Notes under the pieces: model-generated
Told to the model about the DNA's origin: nothing
The model's database searches: none
The model's input: only the letters and a program-made list of their open reading frames with translations
Source: Symbiodinium natans
Taxonomy: Eukaryota > Sar > Dinophyceae > Suessiales > Symbiodiniaceae
DNA length: 64,000 bases
Direction: 5' to 3'
Assembly: GCA_905221605.1 (NCBI GenBank)
Contig: CAJNDS010002013.1
Span: forward strand, 456,377 to 520,376
Part shown: one piece after another, positions 20,214-28,974 of the stretch
Position numbering within the stretch: the first letter of the stretch is position 1
Layout of the letters: the number at the start of each line of letters is the position of its first letter
Program-made: the position numbers and the translations under genes

Positions 20214-20262
20214 GTTTAGGGTTTAGGGTTTAGGGTTTAGGGTTTAGGGTTTAGGGTTTAGG
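20214..20262 (+). repeat. Telomeric array, G-rich, shared by both copies
   Basis: Seven TTTAGGG units left of the 20290 anchor. Copy B has about 21 units at the matching place (46058-46212). Confidence 0.9.
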
Positions 20263-20289
20263 CTGTACGGATTAGGATAGTCTAAACCC

Positions 20290-20400
20290 TGGGCCAAGTG
20301 TCCTCTGCACCAGGCCCGCGGCCGTAGCACTGGCTGTGAGGTGGGGAAGAAGCACGGAGAGCATGCGTCCGGGTCCAAATCGCTTCAACGTCTCCTACAG
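20290..20400 (+). repeat. Duplication anchor
   Basis: GTCCTCTGCA.CAGGCC and GTGGGGAAGAAGCACGGAGA, followed by GCAT, are shared with 46225-46340. Confidence 0.9.
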
Positions 20401-20452
20401 GGGGAGTTTAGGGTTTAGGGTTTAGGGCTTAGGGTTTGGGCTTTGGCCTAAG

Positions 20453-20557
20453 ATTCCATGTGCCCATATAGTATCTACTTGGGCCTGAATGGGGTTCCTA
20501 GCTAGTAACTTAGGGCCGCAGTATATACTTCATGGGTGCATGGGCCCTTAGGGGATG
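20453..20557. mobile_element. Foldback element, family A, diverged
   Basis: AAGATTCCATGTGCCCATATA at the left and TGGGTGCATGGGCCCTTAG at the right, with ATCTACTTGGGCCTGAA inside. It lies in the same inter-anchor gap as the family A element at 46595 in copy B, so the two may descend from one ancestral insertion. Confidence 0.6.
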
Positions 20558-20779
20558 TAGAGTTTAGGGGTTCAGGCTTTAGGGCTATAGCGGCTAAGGT
20601 CCTGCATACCCTTGAGACGGTTTAGGGTTTAGGGTTTGGGGTTTGGGGTTTGGGGCTTGGGCTTTAGGGTCTAGGGCCTCCACATGCTCCATGTCTTCTT
20701 CCCGATGCTCGCATGGAAAGTCTCGAAACTACAGACTTGGTTTCGGGGGGGGGGGGGGGGGGGACGCTGCAGAGCTGAG

Positions 20780-20970
20780 GGTTTAGGGCTTAGGGGCTTA
20801 GGGGCTTAGGGGCTTAGGGTTTAGGGTTTAGGGTTTTAGGGTTTTAGGGTTTAGGGCTTAGGGCTTAGGGCTTAGGGCTTAGGGTTTAGGGTTTAGGGTT
20901 TAGGGTTTAGGGTTTAGGGTTTAGGGTTTAGGGTTTAGGGTTTAGGGTTTAGGGTTTAGGGTTTAGGGTA
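20780..20970 (+). repeat. Long telomeric array with CTTAGGG and TTTTAGGG blocks
   Basis: It begins with GGGGCTTA units, then GGGTTTTA, then four GGGCTTA, then about thirteen clean TTTAGGG units. Each variant is clustered and not scattered. Confidence 0.95.
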
Positions 20971-21087
20971 GGTTTCCGGCTGTAGGGGTCGTGTGAGGTG
21001 AGCGGAAAGGTCTTTAGATGGCAAGCGCTTCAGGGACTTGAGATTCCGTGAAGATTTGCCTGGAGTAGGGGTTCAAGGTGAAAAGTA

Positions 21088-21140
21088 ACCCTAAACCCTA
21101 AACCCTAAACCCTAAACCCTAAACCCTAAACCCTAAACCC
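21088..21140 (-). repeat. Interstitial telomeric array, C-rich
   Basis: Seven to eight CCCTAAA units. Confidence 0.95.
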
Positions 21141-21194
21141 TCTCTAAGTTCATGGTGTAGGGTCTCGGCTTGGGGGTCTAGAGGGCTCCGGGTT

Positions 21195-21325
21195 TAGGGG
21201 TGTCCCTCTGGCGCTGGTCCAAGGACTTGATCTTCCTGTGCTGAAAGTGGCCTCGGCTGTTGCGGCAGGGGTTTAGGGTTTAGGGTTTAGGGTTTAGGGT
21301 ATCGGTTGTTTTAGGGCTTAGGATC
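21195..21325 (+). repeat. Duplication anchor
   Basis: GTCCCTCTGGCGCTGGTCC and CTTCCTGTGCTGAAAGTGGC, followed by CTCGGC, are almost unchanged at 47692-47770. The next word (TTCGTTGGAGTACC / TTCCTTGGAGCACG) also matches. Confidence 0.9.
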
Positions 21326-21407
21326 CTAGCTTCGTTGGAGTACCCAAAACAAAACAAGCCTTTGGTGTTCTCACTGCCGCATGTTGGGGGGCGGGGGGTG
21401 GGGGGGG

Positions 21408-21462
21408 TGTTTTAAGGCGGCCCTGAATATTTGGGGTGCTCATAAAGGCACCATAATTTTAG
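21408..21462. mobile_element. Partial foldback element, family E
   Basis: TTTAAGGCGGCCCTGAATATTTGGGG then CATAAAGGCACCATAATTTT resembles the right half of the family E copies at 24687 and 41818. No left arm is evident. Confidence 0.5.
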
Positions 21463-21720
21463 CACTAATTATTTAAGGATGACATTTGATCTCACATCTA
21501 ATTTATTGGCCGAATCAAAAGTTCACACTTCAAATTTGTTGGGGCTAGTTCCATTTTATTCGTTTCATATAAGAAATCGTTTTTGGAGTCAACTGTTGCT
21601 TTTAAATCAATACACGAATAGCCCGCATTGCAAGTGAAAAGCGAGCCCCTGATTAACTTCCTGTTTCTGGCGCATCGGTTGTCCCCGTAGCCATCCTTCA
21701 TTATGTTCCAATCTTCGCGG
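21463..21720. other. Unique AT-rich stretch with a 76-codon minus-strand frame
   Basis: About 260 bp free of heptamers. The minus-strand frame (21498-21728) has ordinary amino-acid composition but no motif I recognise and no supporting signals, so I do not call a gene. Confidence 0.3.
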
Positions 21721-21867
21721 CCCTTCAAACCTAAACCCCAGACCCTAAACCATAAACCCGAAACCCTCTAAAGACTCATTGACAGCAGGTAGGTTTAGTC
21801 AAACTTTCCGAATCATTTGCATATTTGGCTTGGGCGCGGCAATAACAACTCTTGACATCGAAGTATT

Positions 21868-21998
21868 GGCATGTTCCCCCTTGTACTAACAGCAGTTTAA
21901 GGTTTAGGGTTTACGGTAACAGTCCTTAATAGGGATTCTAATAAGGGCACTCTAGTCCGTATTGCGGACTGTTTGTATCAGGAGAAAAGCCCAATCAA
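21868..21998. mobile_element. Foldback element, family C, with a telomeric insertion and a 6-bp duplication
   Basis: GGCATGTTCCCCCTTGTAC at the left and the words CCTTAATAGGGATTCTAAT and GGACTGTTTGTATCAGG match family C. Where other copies read CTAACAGTCC directly, this one reads CTAACAG, 24 bp of telomere-like sequence (21893-21916, with GTTTAAGG and GTTTAGGG), then TAACAG again (21917-21922). TAACAG thus flanks the insert on both sides. Confidence 0.75.
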
Positions 21999-22202
21999 CG
22001 TATTTTTCACGTCTTTCCCTCATTTTGAGGTGCTTTATACCTGATTCGTAAAGAGTAGAAGCCTCAAGCCACTTGGCCTGTTTGCTAACCCCCAATTAGG
22101 ATACACCCCAAGTTGGTGTGCCCGCATGCCTATGGTGTAAAGAGCACAGTCGTTTAATCTCAGTAGATGTGGTACATGAAGGCATGCTTGTGTTACAAAA
22201 AT

Positions 22203-22245
22203 GTGTTTAGGGTTTAGGGTTTAGGGTTTAGGGTTAGGGGTAAGG
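22203..22245 (+). repeat. Interstitial telomeric array, G-rich
   Basis: Five TTTAGGG units ending in GGGTTAGGGG. Confidence 0.9.
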
Positions 22246-22362
22246 GAAGCCATGTGTTTTCAACTAACCCCTAGTCTAAAAGGAGCGTGGCTTTCTACTT
22301 TCCCCTTTTCACTGCTTAGGCCTATGCTCCCAGAAGTCCCCTCAAGAGTCCTAGTTGACATC

Positions 22363-22478
22363 CTAGGCTGCCCAGTAACCAGGCTTAAAAAGGGTGCCCT
22401 TTTTGCTTAATTGGGCTTTATAAGGGAACCTAACCCCCACCCCAAAACAGGAAATAAGGGTACTACTGGGCAGCCTAG
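22363..22478 (+). mobile_element. Foldback element, family B
   Basis: CTAGGCTGCCCAGTAACCAGG and CTACTGGGCAGCCTAG are perfect inverted ends over about 15 bp. The inner words AAAAAGGGTGCCCTTTTTGC and GGAAATAAGGGTAC are as in the family. Confidence 0.9.
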
Positions 22479-22689
22479 CATCTAAAGGTGTCAACCCAAG
22501 AATCAGATGTTGATAATCGGCCTCGTAAAGAGTACAGTCCTGCAAACTGTATGCATGTTGAAAGCCAAATGCTCACGATAAGAGCACAGTTGCCTAAGCC
22601 CTACACCCTGCACCTTAACCCTAGACACCAAAGCTTTCAAACTTTAGTGGATTTTGCTCGCGGTGGCTTTCGATTGTCGCCTTCAGGAT

Positions 22690-22812
22690 GTGGGGCTCGG
22701 GGGGTGTGGGAATGGGGGGTGGGGGGAGGGGGCTTGAGGTGGGGGGGGGGGAGTGGTGGGGGTGGTGGGGCGTGGGGGGGGGGGTAGGGGGGGGGGGGGG
22801 GGGGGGGGGGTC
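22690..22812 (+). repeat. G-rich low-complexity tract
   Basis: Runs of GGGGTGGGG end in about 24 consecutive G. The open frames across it (poly-Gly / poly-Pro) are artefacts. Confidence 0.9.
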
Positions 22813-22917
22813 TAGGATTGAGGATTTAGGGTTTGTGGCATGGTTTTGTGGGTTGTTGTGGAAGGTTTTTAAAGGTGTTTGGGGTAGCATTGACAATTTT
22901 AGGGTGTTAAGTTCGGG

Positions 22918-22980
22918 TTTAGGGTTCAGGGTTCAGGGTTCAGGGTTTAGGGTTTAGGGTTTAGGGTTTAGGGTTCAGGC
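22918..22980 (+). repeat. Interstitial telomeric array, G-rich with TTCAGGG units
   Basis: Three TTCAGGG units, then four TTTAGGG, then TTCAGG. Confidence 0.9.
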
Positions 22981-23169
22981 TTGAGGGTTTTGTAGGGGGG
23001 GTGGGGGGAGACCGCTGACACGGCGACACAGAACCATGCATGGGTCCAGTTCTGGACCTGGACACCGGAGTTGAGGGTTTAGGGTTTAGGGCTTTAGGGT
23101 TTCGGGTTTAGGGGGCTTACTCCGTTTAAAATTGGGGGGGGAGGGGGGGGGGGGAGGTTTACCTGCGGT

Positions 23170-23475
23170 TTGGGAAAGCATGCTGCGGCTGTCGAGTGGC
23201 AGTACTCGCATGCACCGCCCAAGTGGCAAACCCCCTGCACGCTGAAGTACACACAGGGCCTGAGTCCAAAAACCCCAATCCCGAAAAGGGGTGATTCAGG
23301 GCTTAGGGCTTAGGGTTTAGGGTTGAGGGTTTAGGGTTTATAAGGTTCAGGGAAACCCGAAACCTGGGGCCTGCCGGCTGAGGTTTGGGGTTTGGGCTGT
23401 TTTTGTTTTTGGCTTGGGCGTGATGCTCAGCTTCCAAGAAGAAAGGCCAGCATGGGATCGAGAGCCCCTAGTGTC
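23170..23475 (+). repeat. Duplication anchors
   Basis: GGCTGTCGAGTGGCAGTA, ACCGCCCAAGTGGCAA, TACACACAGGGCCTGAG and AGCATGGGATCGAG align with 48555-48715 in order. Confidence 0.85.
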
Positions 23476-23499
23476 TTCCAGGCTAGCCCTTTAAACTTT

Positions 23500-23605
23500 T
23501 AGACTGTGTTTCTGCTAATTGCTTCAGAACCCCCACTTACGACAAAAAAACATGAAAATATTCTTCCTTAGAAGGGTCATGCAGGCCACAAGGGAGAGAT
23601 GACTA
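23500..23605. mobile_element. Partial family N element at an alternative-insertion spot
   Basis: AATTGCTTCAGAACCCCC and ATTCTTCCTTAGAAGGGTCA are family N words. They sit between two anchors (23435 and 23625) whose copy B counterparts enclose a family L element instead (48760-49126). Confidence 0.5.
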
Positions 23606-23865
23606 AATCCCAAGGTCCTGCCACGTGGTCCAAGCCCTACACTCTAAATCCTAAACCCCTCTTTAATGGCACATAGCAAGGGACTGAAACCCTTAAAACA
23701 CTGGGATGTAGGATGGGAGCGTCCACTTAGACCCCCTAAAGACCTTCAGTGGTAGTCCTAGTTAGTTTACAAGTAGACTTAGTAATGAGGTGTTACGTGC
23801 CCATGAACCTCCAAGTATTGCTGCGTCCCACAACACCTCAAGCCCAAAACATCCAGAAATCCCAA

Positions 23866-23910
23866 AACCCAAAACCCAAAACCCAAAACCCAAAACCCAA
23901 AACCCTAAAC
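23866..23910 (-). repeat. CCCAAAA array
   Basis: Six CCCAAAA units ending in CCCTAAACCC. It is a uniform variant of the telomeric unit. Confidence 0.9.
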
Positions 23911-23994
23911 CCAAACTAAATCCTGAAGATGTTGGGTCACTTCGGGGGTCCCTCTACTGTACTTGGGGGGACAAAGGCGGCCCTCTAAACTCCC

Positions 23995-24080
23995 CTAAAA
24001 CCCTAAAACCCTAAAACCCTAAAAACCCTAAAAACCCTAAAACCCTAAAACCCTAAACCCTAAACCCTAAACCCTAAACT
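23995..24080 (-). repeat. CCCTAAAA/CCCTAAA array
   Basis: Seven units with four or five A, then four canonical CCCTAAA. It is followed by the anchor AAACTCCCAGATCA shared with 49737. Confidence 0.9.
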
Positions 24081-24172
24081 CCCAGATCAGTCCCTGCCCG
24101 TGAGCCTCTTGCAGAGCTCCGGATGTCCCTGGCTGCCGGGGTTGCAGTAGGTCAGTGGCAAGAACAGCTCGT
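24070..24172 (+). repeat. Duplication anchor
   Basis: GCCTCTTGCAGA.CTC, GGTTGCAGTAGGT and AGTGGCAAGA.CA match 49737-49835. Confidence 0.85.
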
Positions 24173-24496
24173 GGTTTAGGGTTTCGGGTTTAGGGTTTAG
24201 GGGTTTAGGGGCTTCTCAAGGCTTTTTCAACACATGTGGGGGCGGGGGGGGGGGATTCGGACAAGGGCCTCATCCCTTCCTTTGAACCCTCAAACCGAAT
24301 CCCGAACGTTTAGGGTTTAGGGTTTAGGGGTTAGGTCCTGAAAAAGGGAAATGGGTCCCACTGAAATTCCTGTGGGTGGCCCTGCGTATGGCCCGGAAGG
24401 CGGAAAGGCAAGCTTGGGGTTTTAGGGTTTAGGGTTTAGGGGGATGCAGAGAGACTGACCGAACGCTGTTCAGGTGCGGTTGTGGGTTTGGGGTTG

Positions 24497-24592
24497 GGAT
24501 GTTCTCCCTTCTGCTAACAGTCCTTCATAGGGAATATCATAGGGGTACCAGAATCCCTATTCAGGACTGTTCGTGTAAGGGTGAACATGATA
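24497..24592. mobile_element. Foldback element, family C
   Basis: GGGATGTTCTCCCTTCTGC at the left and GTAAGGGTGAACAT at the right pair, as do CTAACAGTCCTTCATAGGG and CCCTATTCAGGACTGTT. It provides the intact reading of the place disrupted in the 21868 copy. Confidence 0.8.
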
Positions 24593-24686
24593 AGTTTCGG
24601 GTTTGGGGCTGAGGGTATAGGTTTTGGAGCTGGGGTTTTCTATGATGGCCTCTGAAAAAATATTCCTGAATATGGGCGGTTGTCAA

Positions 24687-24772
24687 AACGATGGTCCCTT
24701 TTTGGAATCCTATTTTATAATGCGGCACCTAATATTTGGGGTACCCCAAAAGGGATCATAATTCTGACAAGA
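24687..24772. mobile_element. Foldback element, family E
   Basis: GATGGTCCCTTTTTGGAATCC at the left pairs with GGTACCCCAAAAGGGATCAT at the right. The centre reads TTATAATGCGGCACC. Confidence 0.7.
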
Positions 24773-24841
24773 TCCTCCTAAACCCAAGAAATTGCAAGGG
24801 AAACTTACGAAACGTCCCAAGACCCGACCTTGGGGCTTATG

Positions 24842-24885
24842 GGTTATGGGTTTAGGGTTTAGGGTTTAGGGTTTAGGGTTTAGGG
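24842..24885 (+). repeat. Interstitial telomeric array, G-rich
   Basis: Six units just left of the solitary 300-bp-unit segment. Confidence 0.9.
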
Positions 24886-24888
24886 TGT

Positions 24889-25232
24889 TTTTGGTCCTCA
24901 GGTTGCTGCGACGGCGCAGCAGCTTGCGCAACGCAGCCCGGTGCTTCGATTGCAAGCTCCTGGGGGGCCAATCTCATACCTTACTCTGCCTAGGTCTTGC
25001 AGCTAGTACAGTGGTCTTGTTGCATCCTAAACCCTACACCTTAAACCCTAAACCCTAGACCCTAAACCCCTAACCCTAAACCCTAAACCCCAAACCCTAA
25101 ACCCCCAAACCCTAGACCCTAGACCCTAAACCCTAGAGGGCTGTAGGGCCTCTGAGGTGACGTGTTCTCGACTCAGGGGTCCGTTGCGCATTGAGCTAAA
25201 TGCCGGATGGGGATTCGAACATGGAGGTTTAG
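24889..25232 (+). repeat. Solitary, split copy of the 300-bp satellite unit
   Basis: 24889-25023 (GGTCCTCAGGTTGCTGCG, CAGCAGCTTGCGC, CATACCTTACTCTGC, GGTCTTGCAGCT) and 25160-25232 (TCTCGACTC, GCGCATTGAGCTAAATG) are two parts of the unit tandemly repeated at 50344-53478. C-rich telomeric units (25025-25138) separate them. Confidence 0.8.
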
Positions 25233-25239
25233 GGTTTAG

Positions 25240-26250
25240 GGTTCCAAAAAACTAACAAACAAAAACCATTTTTTCGGCACTCTGCGGAGAGCTCCGGGAA
25301 TAAGCTTACAACTCAAGAGTCCCGGACAATTGTTTGTTTCTTTTGGATGCTTTTGGCATTGGGGTTTTTTGGTTTTCTAAACTCAAGAGTCCCGGAAAGT
25401 TGTTTTGTTTTGGTTGGTGTTGATTTTGGGTTCTTTCAATGTTGGGGATGTTTTCCCGGCTTGGTTGGAGTTGTTGTTGTTGGTATTCGTTTTCGTCTTC
25501 GGTAGCCCTGTGTTCCCAAGAGTCTTCTTTGCATTTTTGGAATAGGCATTGTTGGCGAATTCTTCCGCGCCCCATCATCGAGAGAATGGGTATTCATGGA
25601 AAAGATATCTGCTCACAGTATTCTCGTGTCCCCGGAGGCTTCATTTTAGGGATAAATTCCATCCCATCAAATCAATCTCTTTGAATAGAATGGTGACTTG
25701 CCGAGTCTTCTGGTTTGAGGGATGTCCTTCCTTCATTCTTTTACATCTTATGCAGTGTATGTAGACCCCTGATGTGGAGAGCTATTTGCCTTTTTTTGTA
25801 TTTCACTAGGGAATGAGCTCTAGAAAGGCAAATGTTTCTCTAGGGGCCAAACTCAGTTTTTGAAGAGTTCTCAACAACACTTTCAAACAAAACATTGTTC
25901 ATTCTATTGGATTGTGGATGAGAACATGCATTTAAGAAGCATACTTCCTCTGGTTCCTGAAGGGCAGGCCTATCCACACCGATGTTTATACCTCGGAAAC
26001 AAACTTGCAAAACAATGTTTCATGAGCAAAGTTTCAAGTGAATTCCCCTCTAGACTCGCAAAATTCAAACTTCACCCTGCTTCCCAAACTTCTTTCGAGC
26101 TATGGCATTTATGATTTGGAGCATGAACAATGTCAAGATGTCTGTGCACGCTAAGTCTCGTTTCCTCATTCGCTTTCGTCTAATGGATATGAATGAAAAA
26201 GTATCTTGGATGAATAAGTTCCCATCCCCTCGAATGCGTTAAACACCTAG
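25240..26250. other. Telomere-free unique island, no gene supported
   Basis: About 1 kb without heptamers or foldbacks, with more AT and T-rich words than the surroundings. It contains a direct repeat ACTCAAGAGTCCCGGA (25311 and 25380). Open frames of 71-90 codons occur on both strands (25306-25578 minus, Gln-rich; 25860-26114 plus). None has a motif I recognise. Copy B has no counterpart. This is the part of the window most likely to hold a decayed gene or transposon fragment, but I cannot demonstrate one. Confidence 0.4.
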
Positions 26251-26353
26251 ACCCAGGAGTAACCTAGCAATAAAAGGGTACCCCCGTGTTGGTGTTTTAA
26301 TGGGGGTTCTAAGGGAACCCCAACCGAAAAAATGAAATAAGTGCCTACTCCGG
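26249..26353. mobile_element. Foldback element, family B, ACCCAGGAGTAACC subtype
   Basis: ACCCAGGAGTAACCTAGCAAT at the left and TACTCCGGGCCCAAG at the right, with AAAAGGGTACCCCCGTG and GGGTTCTAAGGGAACCCC within. The 28823 copy belongs to the same subtype. Confidence 0.65.
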
Positions 26354-26460
26354 GCCCAAGAAACTTGTGTTAGATGTTAAGGTTTATGCTTTGAGGGGTG
26401 TCCTGTCTTGGTTGCTCTTGGTGTCTTTATGATGAGTATTTAGAAATAAGAAGAAATGCG

Positions 26461-26528
26461 CGTACATGTACATATATATATATATATATATTATGTATGT
26501 ATGTATATATATATATATACATATGATG
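26461..26528. repeat. TA microsatellite with GTACATGTAC border
   Basis: (TA)n, TATG and TACATA units, partly palindromic. The open frames across it consist of Tyr-Ile repeats and are artefacts. Confidence 0.85.
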
Positions 26529-26702
26529 TGGGTGGTTATTCTGTCGCTTTTCTTGTATTTCTATGCGTTCCGATTGTGGCCTCATCGCCATGGTTGGCTT
26601 CAAGAACACCTTCCAGAGCATTCGGAGAGGCAGAAGTGGTGCCTGAATTTGAATGAGGGTCAGGCTCGAAACTTATTGAAAACACAGGCACCTCAACGTT
26701 TC

Positions 26703-26750
26703 GAGGGTTTAGGGTTTAGGGTTTAGGGTTTAGGGTTTAGGGTTTAGGGG
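26703..26750 (+). repeat. Interstitial telomeric array, G-rich
   Basis: Six to seven TTTAGGG units. Confidence 0.95.
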
Positions 26751-26891
26751 ACCCCGGTCATGTCACTACGACAGTTGGCTTCAAGAACAAGGCGTCATCA
26801 TTACTTGGACAAAAAATACCGATGATCAGGTGTGGAAGGTGTGCGAAAGGAGGTATACTATACTCGTAGCGTTTCCTGCATGCATCTCAAA

Positions 26892-26975
26892 TACCCTAAA
26901 CCCTAAACCCTAAACCCTAAACCCTAAACCCTAAACCCTAAACCCTAAACCCTAAACCCTAAACCCTAAACCCTA
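26892..26975 (-). repeat. Interstitial telomeric array, C-rich
   Basis: Twelve CCCTAAA units, in inverted orientation to the array at 26703. Confidence 0.95.
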
Positions 26976-27014
26976 CAATACAAGCCGCAAGTCTCGTCCC
27001 GAAATACTAGGTTT

Positions 27015-27139
27015 AAAGGATGCCCTACCCAAAGGGTCCTAAGTACCTATATAGTAGAGAGTAGGGTTTGTATAGTAGAAATTACTATTATGGCTTGGGT
27101 AAGGTGTCCCCCATATAGAGGACCCTTTGGGCTAGTTCC
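27015..27139 (-). mobile_element. Foldback element, family J, opposite orientation
   Basis: ACCCAAAGGGTCCTAAGTACC at the left and GAGGACCCTTTGGGCT at the right. The inner part, including ATTACTATTATGGCTTGGGTAA, is the reverse complement of the copy at 13249, so the two are inverted relative to each other. The right arm lacks part of the GGTACTTAG word. Confidence 0.85.
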
Positions 27140-27249
27140 CGCATCGAAGCCCTTGAAGGAAACGGGTGACATTTTGGGTGACACTGGCGCTTTTTTTTGC
27201 GGGTTGGATGCAAGCCGGTAGGCCGGAGGCAGGAGGGGCAAGCTTGGGG

Positions 27250-27306
27250 CAACCCTAAACCCTAAACCCTAAACCCTAAACCCTAAACCCTAAACCCTAA
27301 ACCCGT
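27250..27306 (-). repeat. Interstitial telomeric array, C-rich
   Basis: Eight CCCTAAA units immediately before a second solitary satellite unit. Confidence 0.95.
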
Positions 27307-27310
27307 TTCA

Positions 27311-27850
27311 GGTCCTCAGGTTGCTGCGACTGCGCTTCAATTGCAAGCTCCTGGGACCAATCTCATACCTTACTCTGCCTAGGTCTTGCAGCTATACAGT
27401 GGTCTTGTTGCTTGTGGTTCTTAGGCTTTGGAGGGCCGTAATCGCTTCCCCCTAATACTAAAACCCCCCCTAATTTTAAATGTTATTTTTCCCGAACCCT
27501 GGGGCACCCAGCCCAATACTAAACCTGTTTGAGAATTCGGGGGGGAGGGGTTCAGGGCCTTCGCCCTTGAGTTGAGCCATTAGGGTTTCAGGGTTTATGG
27601 CTAAAGGCTGACAGGATTAGGATCCAGGGCTCAGGGCTTGGAGGGTTTTCTTATTAGGTTTCGGAATTAAGGTTTTAGGATTTAGACCCCCCCCTAATTT
27701 TAAATACTTTTTGGTCAGAATTAGGGAGGGGGGGGAGGAATTTAGTATTAGGGGGAGGGGATTAGGGCTTCACACTCTGAAACGACGCTCCGCTCAACCT
27801 AAATGTCAGATGGGGATTTGTACCAGCGCCCCTACATCTCCAAATGAGCC
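27311..27850 (+). repeat. Second solitary 300-bp unit, split by a family L element
   Basis: 27311-27432 (GGTCCTCAGGTTGCTGCG, CATACCTTACTCTGC, GGTCTTGCAGCTATACAGTG) and 27772-27846 (CACTCTGAAACGACG, CTAAATGTCAGATGG) are the two parts. The family L element 27436-27762 sits between GGCTTTGGAGGG and GGCTTCACACTCTG, which in the tandem array are the single word GGCTTCATAGGGTTGCACTCTG. Confidence 0.8.
27436..27762. mobile_element. Foldback element, family L
   Basis: ATCGCTTCCCCCTAATACTAAA at the left and TTTAGTATTAGGGGGAGGGGAT at the right are long inverted ends. CCCCCCTAATTTTAAAT occurs near both ends. The interior (GGCCTTCGCCCTTGAG, GTTGAGCCATTAGGGTT) is found reverse-complemented in the 48760 copy. 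At about 325 bp with no coding frame, it is non-autonomous. Confidence 0.85.
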
Positions 27851-28254
27851 CTAAACCATTCTCTTCTTGTTACGAACTCCCAAAATAGAAGTTAATGATC
27901 AATATGTTGCCCTTTGTAACGAAGCAGATCTTTATGTACGTTTATTTTGTTGTTGGGGCAGGGGGGTTGTTCATAAGCAAATAGTTAGTAACCCGAACAC
28001 TTGAAGGAAACTGGAATGCCTAAACCCTAAACCCTCAAGCCTAAACCCTAAACCTGGGGTGCTCGTGCGGGGAGGATGGACAAGCTTGGGGCTGGAGTCT
28101 CCGACCGAAAACTGGTAGGGTTTAGGGTTCAGGGTTCAGGGTTTAGGGTTTAGGGTTCAGGGGTTTAGGGTTTTAGGGCTGTTCAAGTAAGGTTTCGGGT
28201 GTAGGGTTGAGGGTGGGGGTTATTGGGGTTTAGGGTTTCTGGGCTAGGGGATAA

Positions 28255-28421
28255 CTTCAACCCTTTGAACCACTTCTTCTCCTTGCTGTACATAAACAAA
28301 TGAATAAATAAATAAATAAATATATATATATATATATTATTTGTTTAAATATTTGAATAAATAAATAAATAAATATATATATATATGTGTATATATATAT
28401 ACACATATGTATATATACATC

Positions 28422-28454
<33 letters not shown>

Positions 28455-28510
28455 CATAATTAACTTCAACTCTGCAAACCACCACTTCTCCTCGCTCGGA
28501 CTCGGCTCCA
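28255..28510. repeat. AT microsatellite flanked by 40-bp direct repeats
   Basis: AACTTCAACCCTTTGAACCAC then TTCTTCTCCTTGCT (28254-28292) and AACTTCAACTCTGCAAACCACC then ACTTCTCCTCGCTC (28463-28500) flank a TAAA/TA/GA microsatellite. They look like a diverged duplication of the target with AT-rich DNA between the copies. Confidence 0.75.
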
Positions 28511-28651
28511 GTGCTGCAGCAGCACCTGAGCGTAAGAGCTCTGGGTTTAGGCTGCAGGTTGCGCCCCCTGTGTTTTGTAGTTGCAGAACGACCCAAGGGT
28601 TTAGTATAGGGTTTAGGGCTTGGGGTTTGGGGTTTAGGGTTTCGGGTTTCG

Positions 28652-28715
28652 GGAACCCTAAACCCTAAACCCTAAACCCTAAACCCTAAACCCTAAACCC
28701 CAAACCCTACACCCT
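28652..28715 (-). repeat. Interstitial telomeric array, C-rich
   Basis: About nine units. Just to the left are GGGTTTCGGG and GGGTTTA units of opposite orientation, separated by only AA, so the array is head to head (TTTCGGGAACCCTAAA). Confidence 0.95.
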
Positions 28716-28822
28716 GACGGGGAATGCCACGTCTGCCGAGTCGCAAGGCAAACCAGTCACGTAGGCTTGAAGAATTCCTGTCGCCTGGGTGCTTCAAAAT
28801 GGCATGGGATCTTCTGGCACTC

Positions 28823-28960
28823 GACCCAGGAGTTACCTGGGAATAAAAAGGGCGCCCCTTTTGGATTTTTAATGGGGTTCTAAGAGAACCCCAACCCGAA
28901 AGAAGGAAATAAGGGTCTAGAACCAAGAAAAGGGCAAAAGGGTGCCACTGGGCTACAAGT
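28823..28960. mobile_element. Foldback element, family B, ACCCAGGAGTTACC subtype
   Basis: ACCCAGGAGTTACCTGGGAAT at the left, GGTGCCACTGGGCTAC at the right, and GGGTTCTAAGAGAACCCC inside. The right side holds an extra AGAACCAAGAAAAGGGC, so it may be two overlapping copies. Confidence 0.65.
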
Positions 28961-28974
28961 ATAGGGTTCAGGGT

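Noticed and set aside
25200-25232. tRNA-like motif on the minus strand (GTTCGAATCCCC and, further on, TAGCTCAATGCGCAACGG), in permuted order
   Set aside because: The first motif fits a B box, but no T-stem, acceptor stem or proper order can be formed. The related copies at 27815 and in the 50.3-53.5 kb array do not keep the motif. At most it is a decayed tRNA-derived piece.
26427-26726. Small frames with Tyr-Ile repeats as membrane peptides
   Set aside because: They translate a TA microsatellite. Similar frames occur at 4191-4565, 28257-28596 and 56588-56922 for the same reason.
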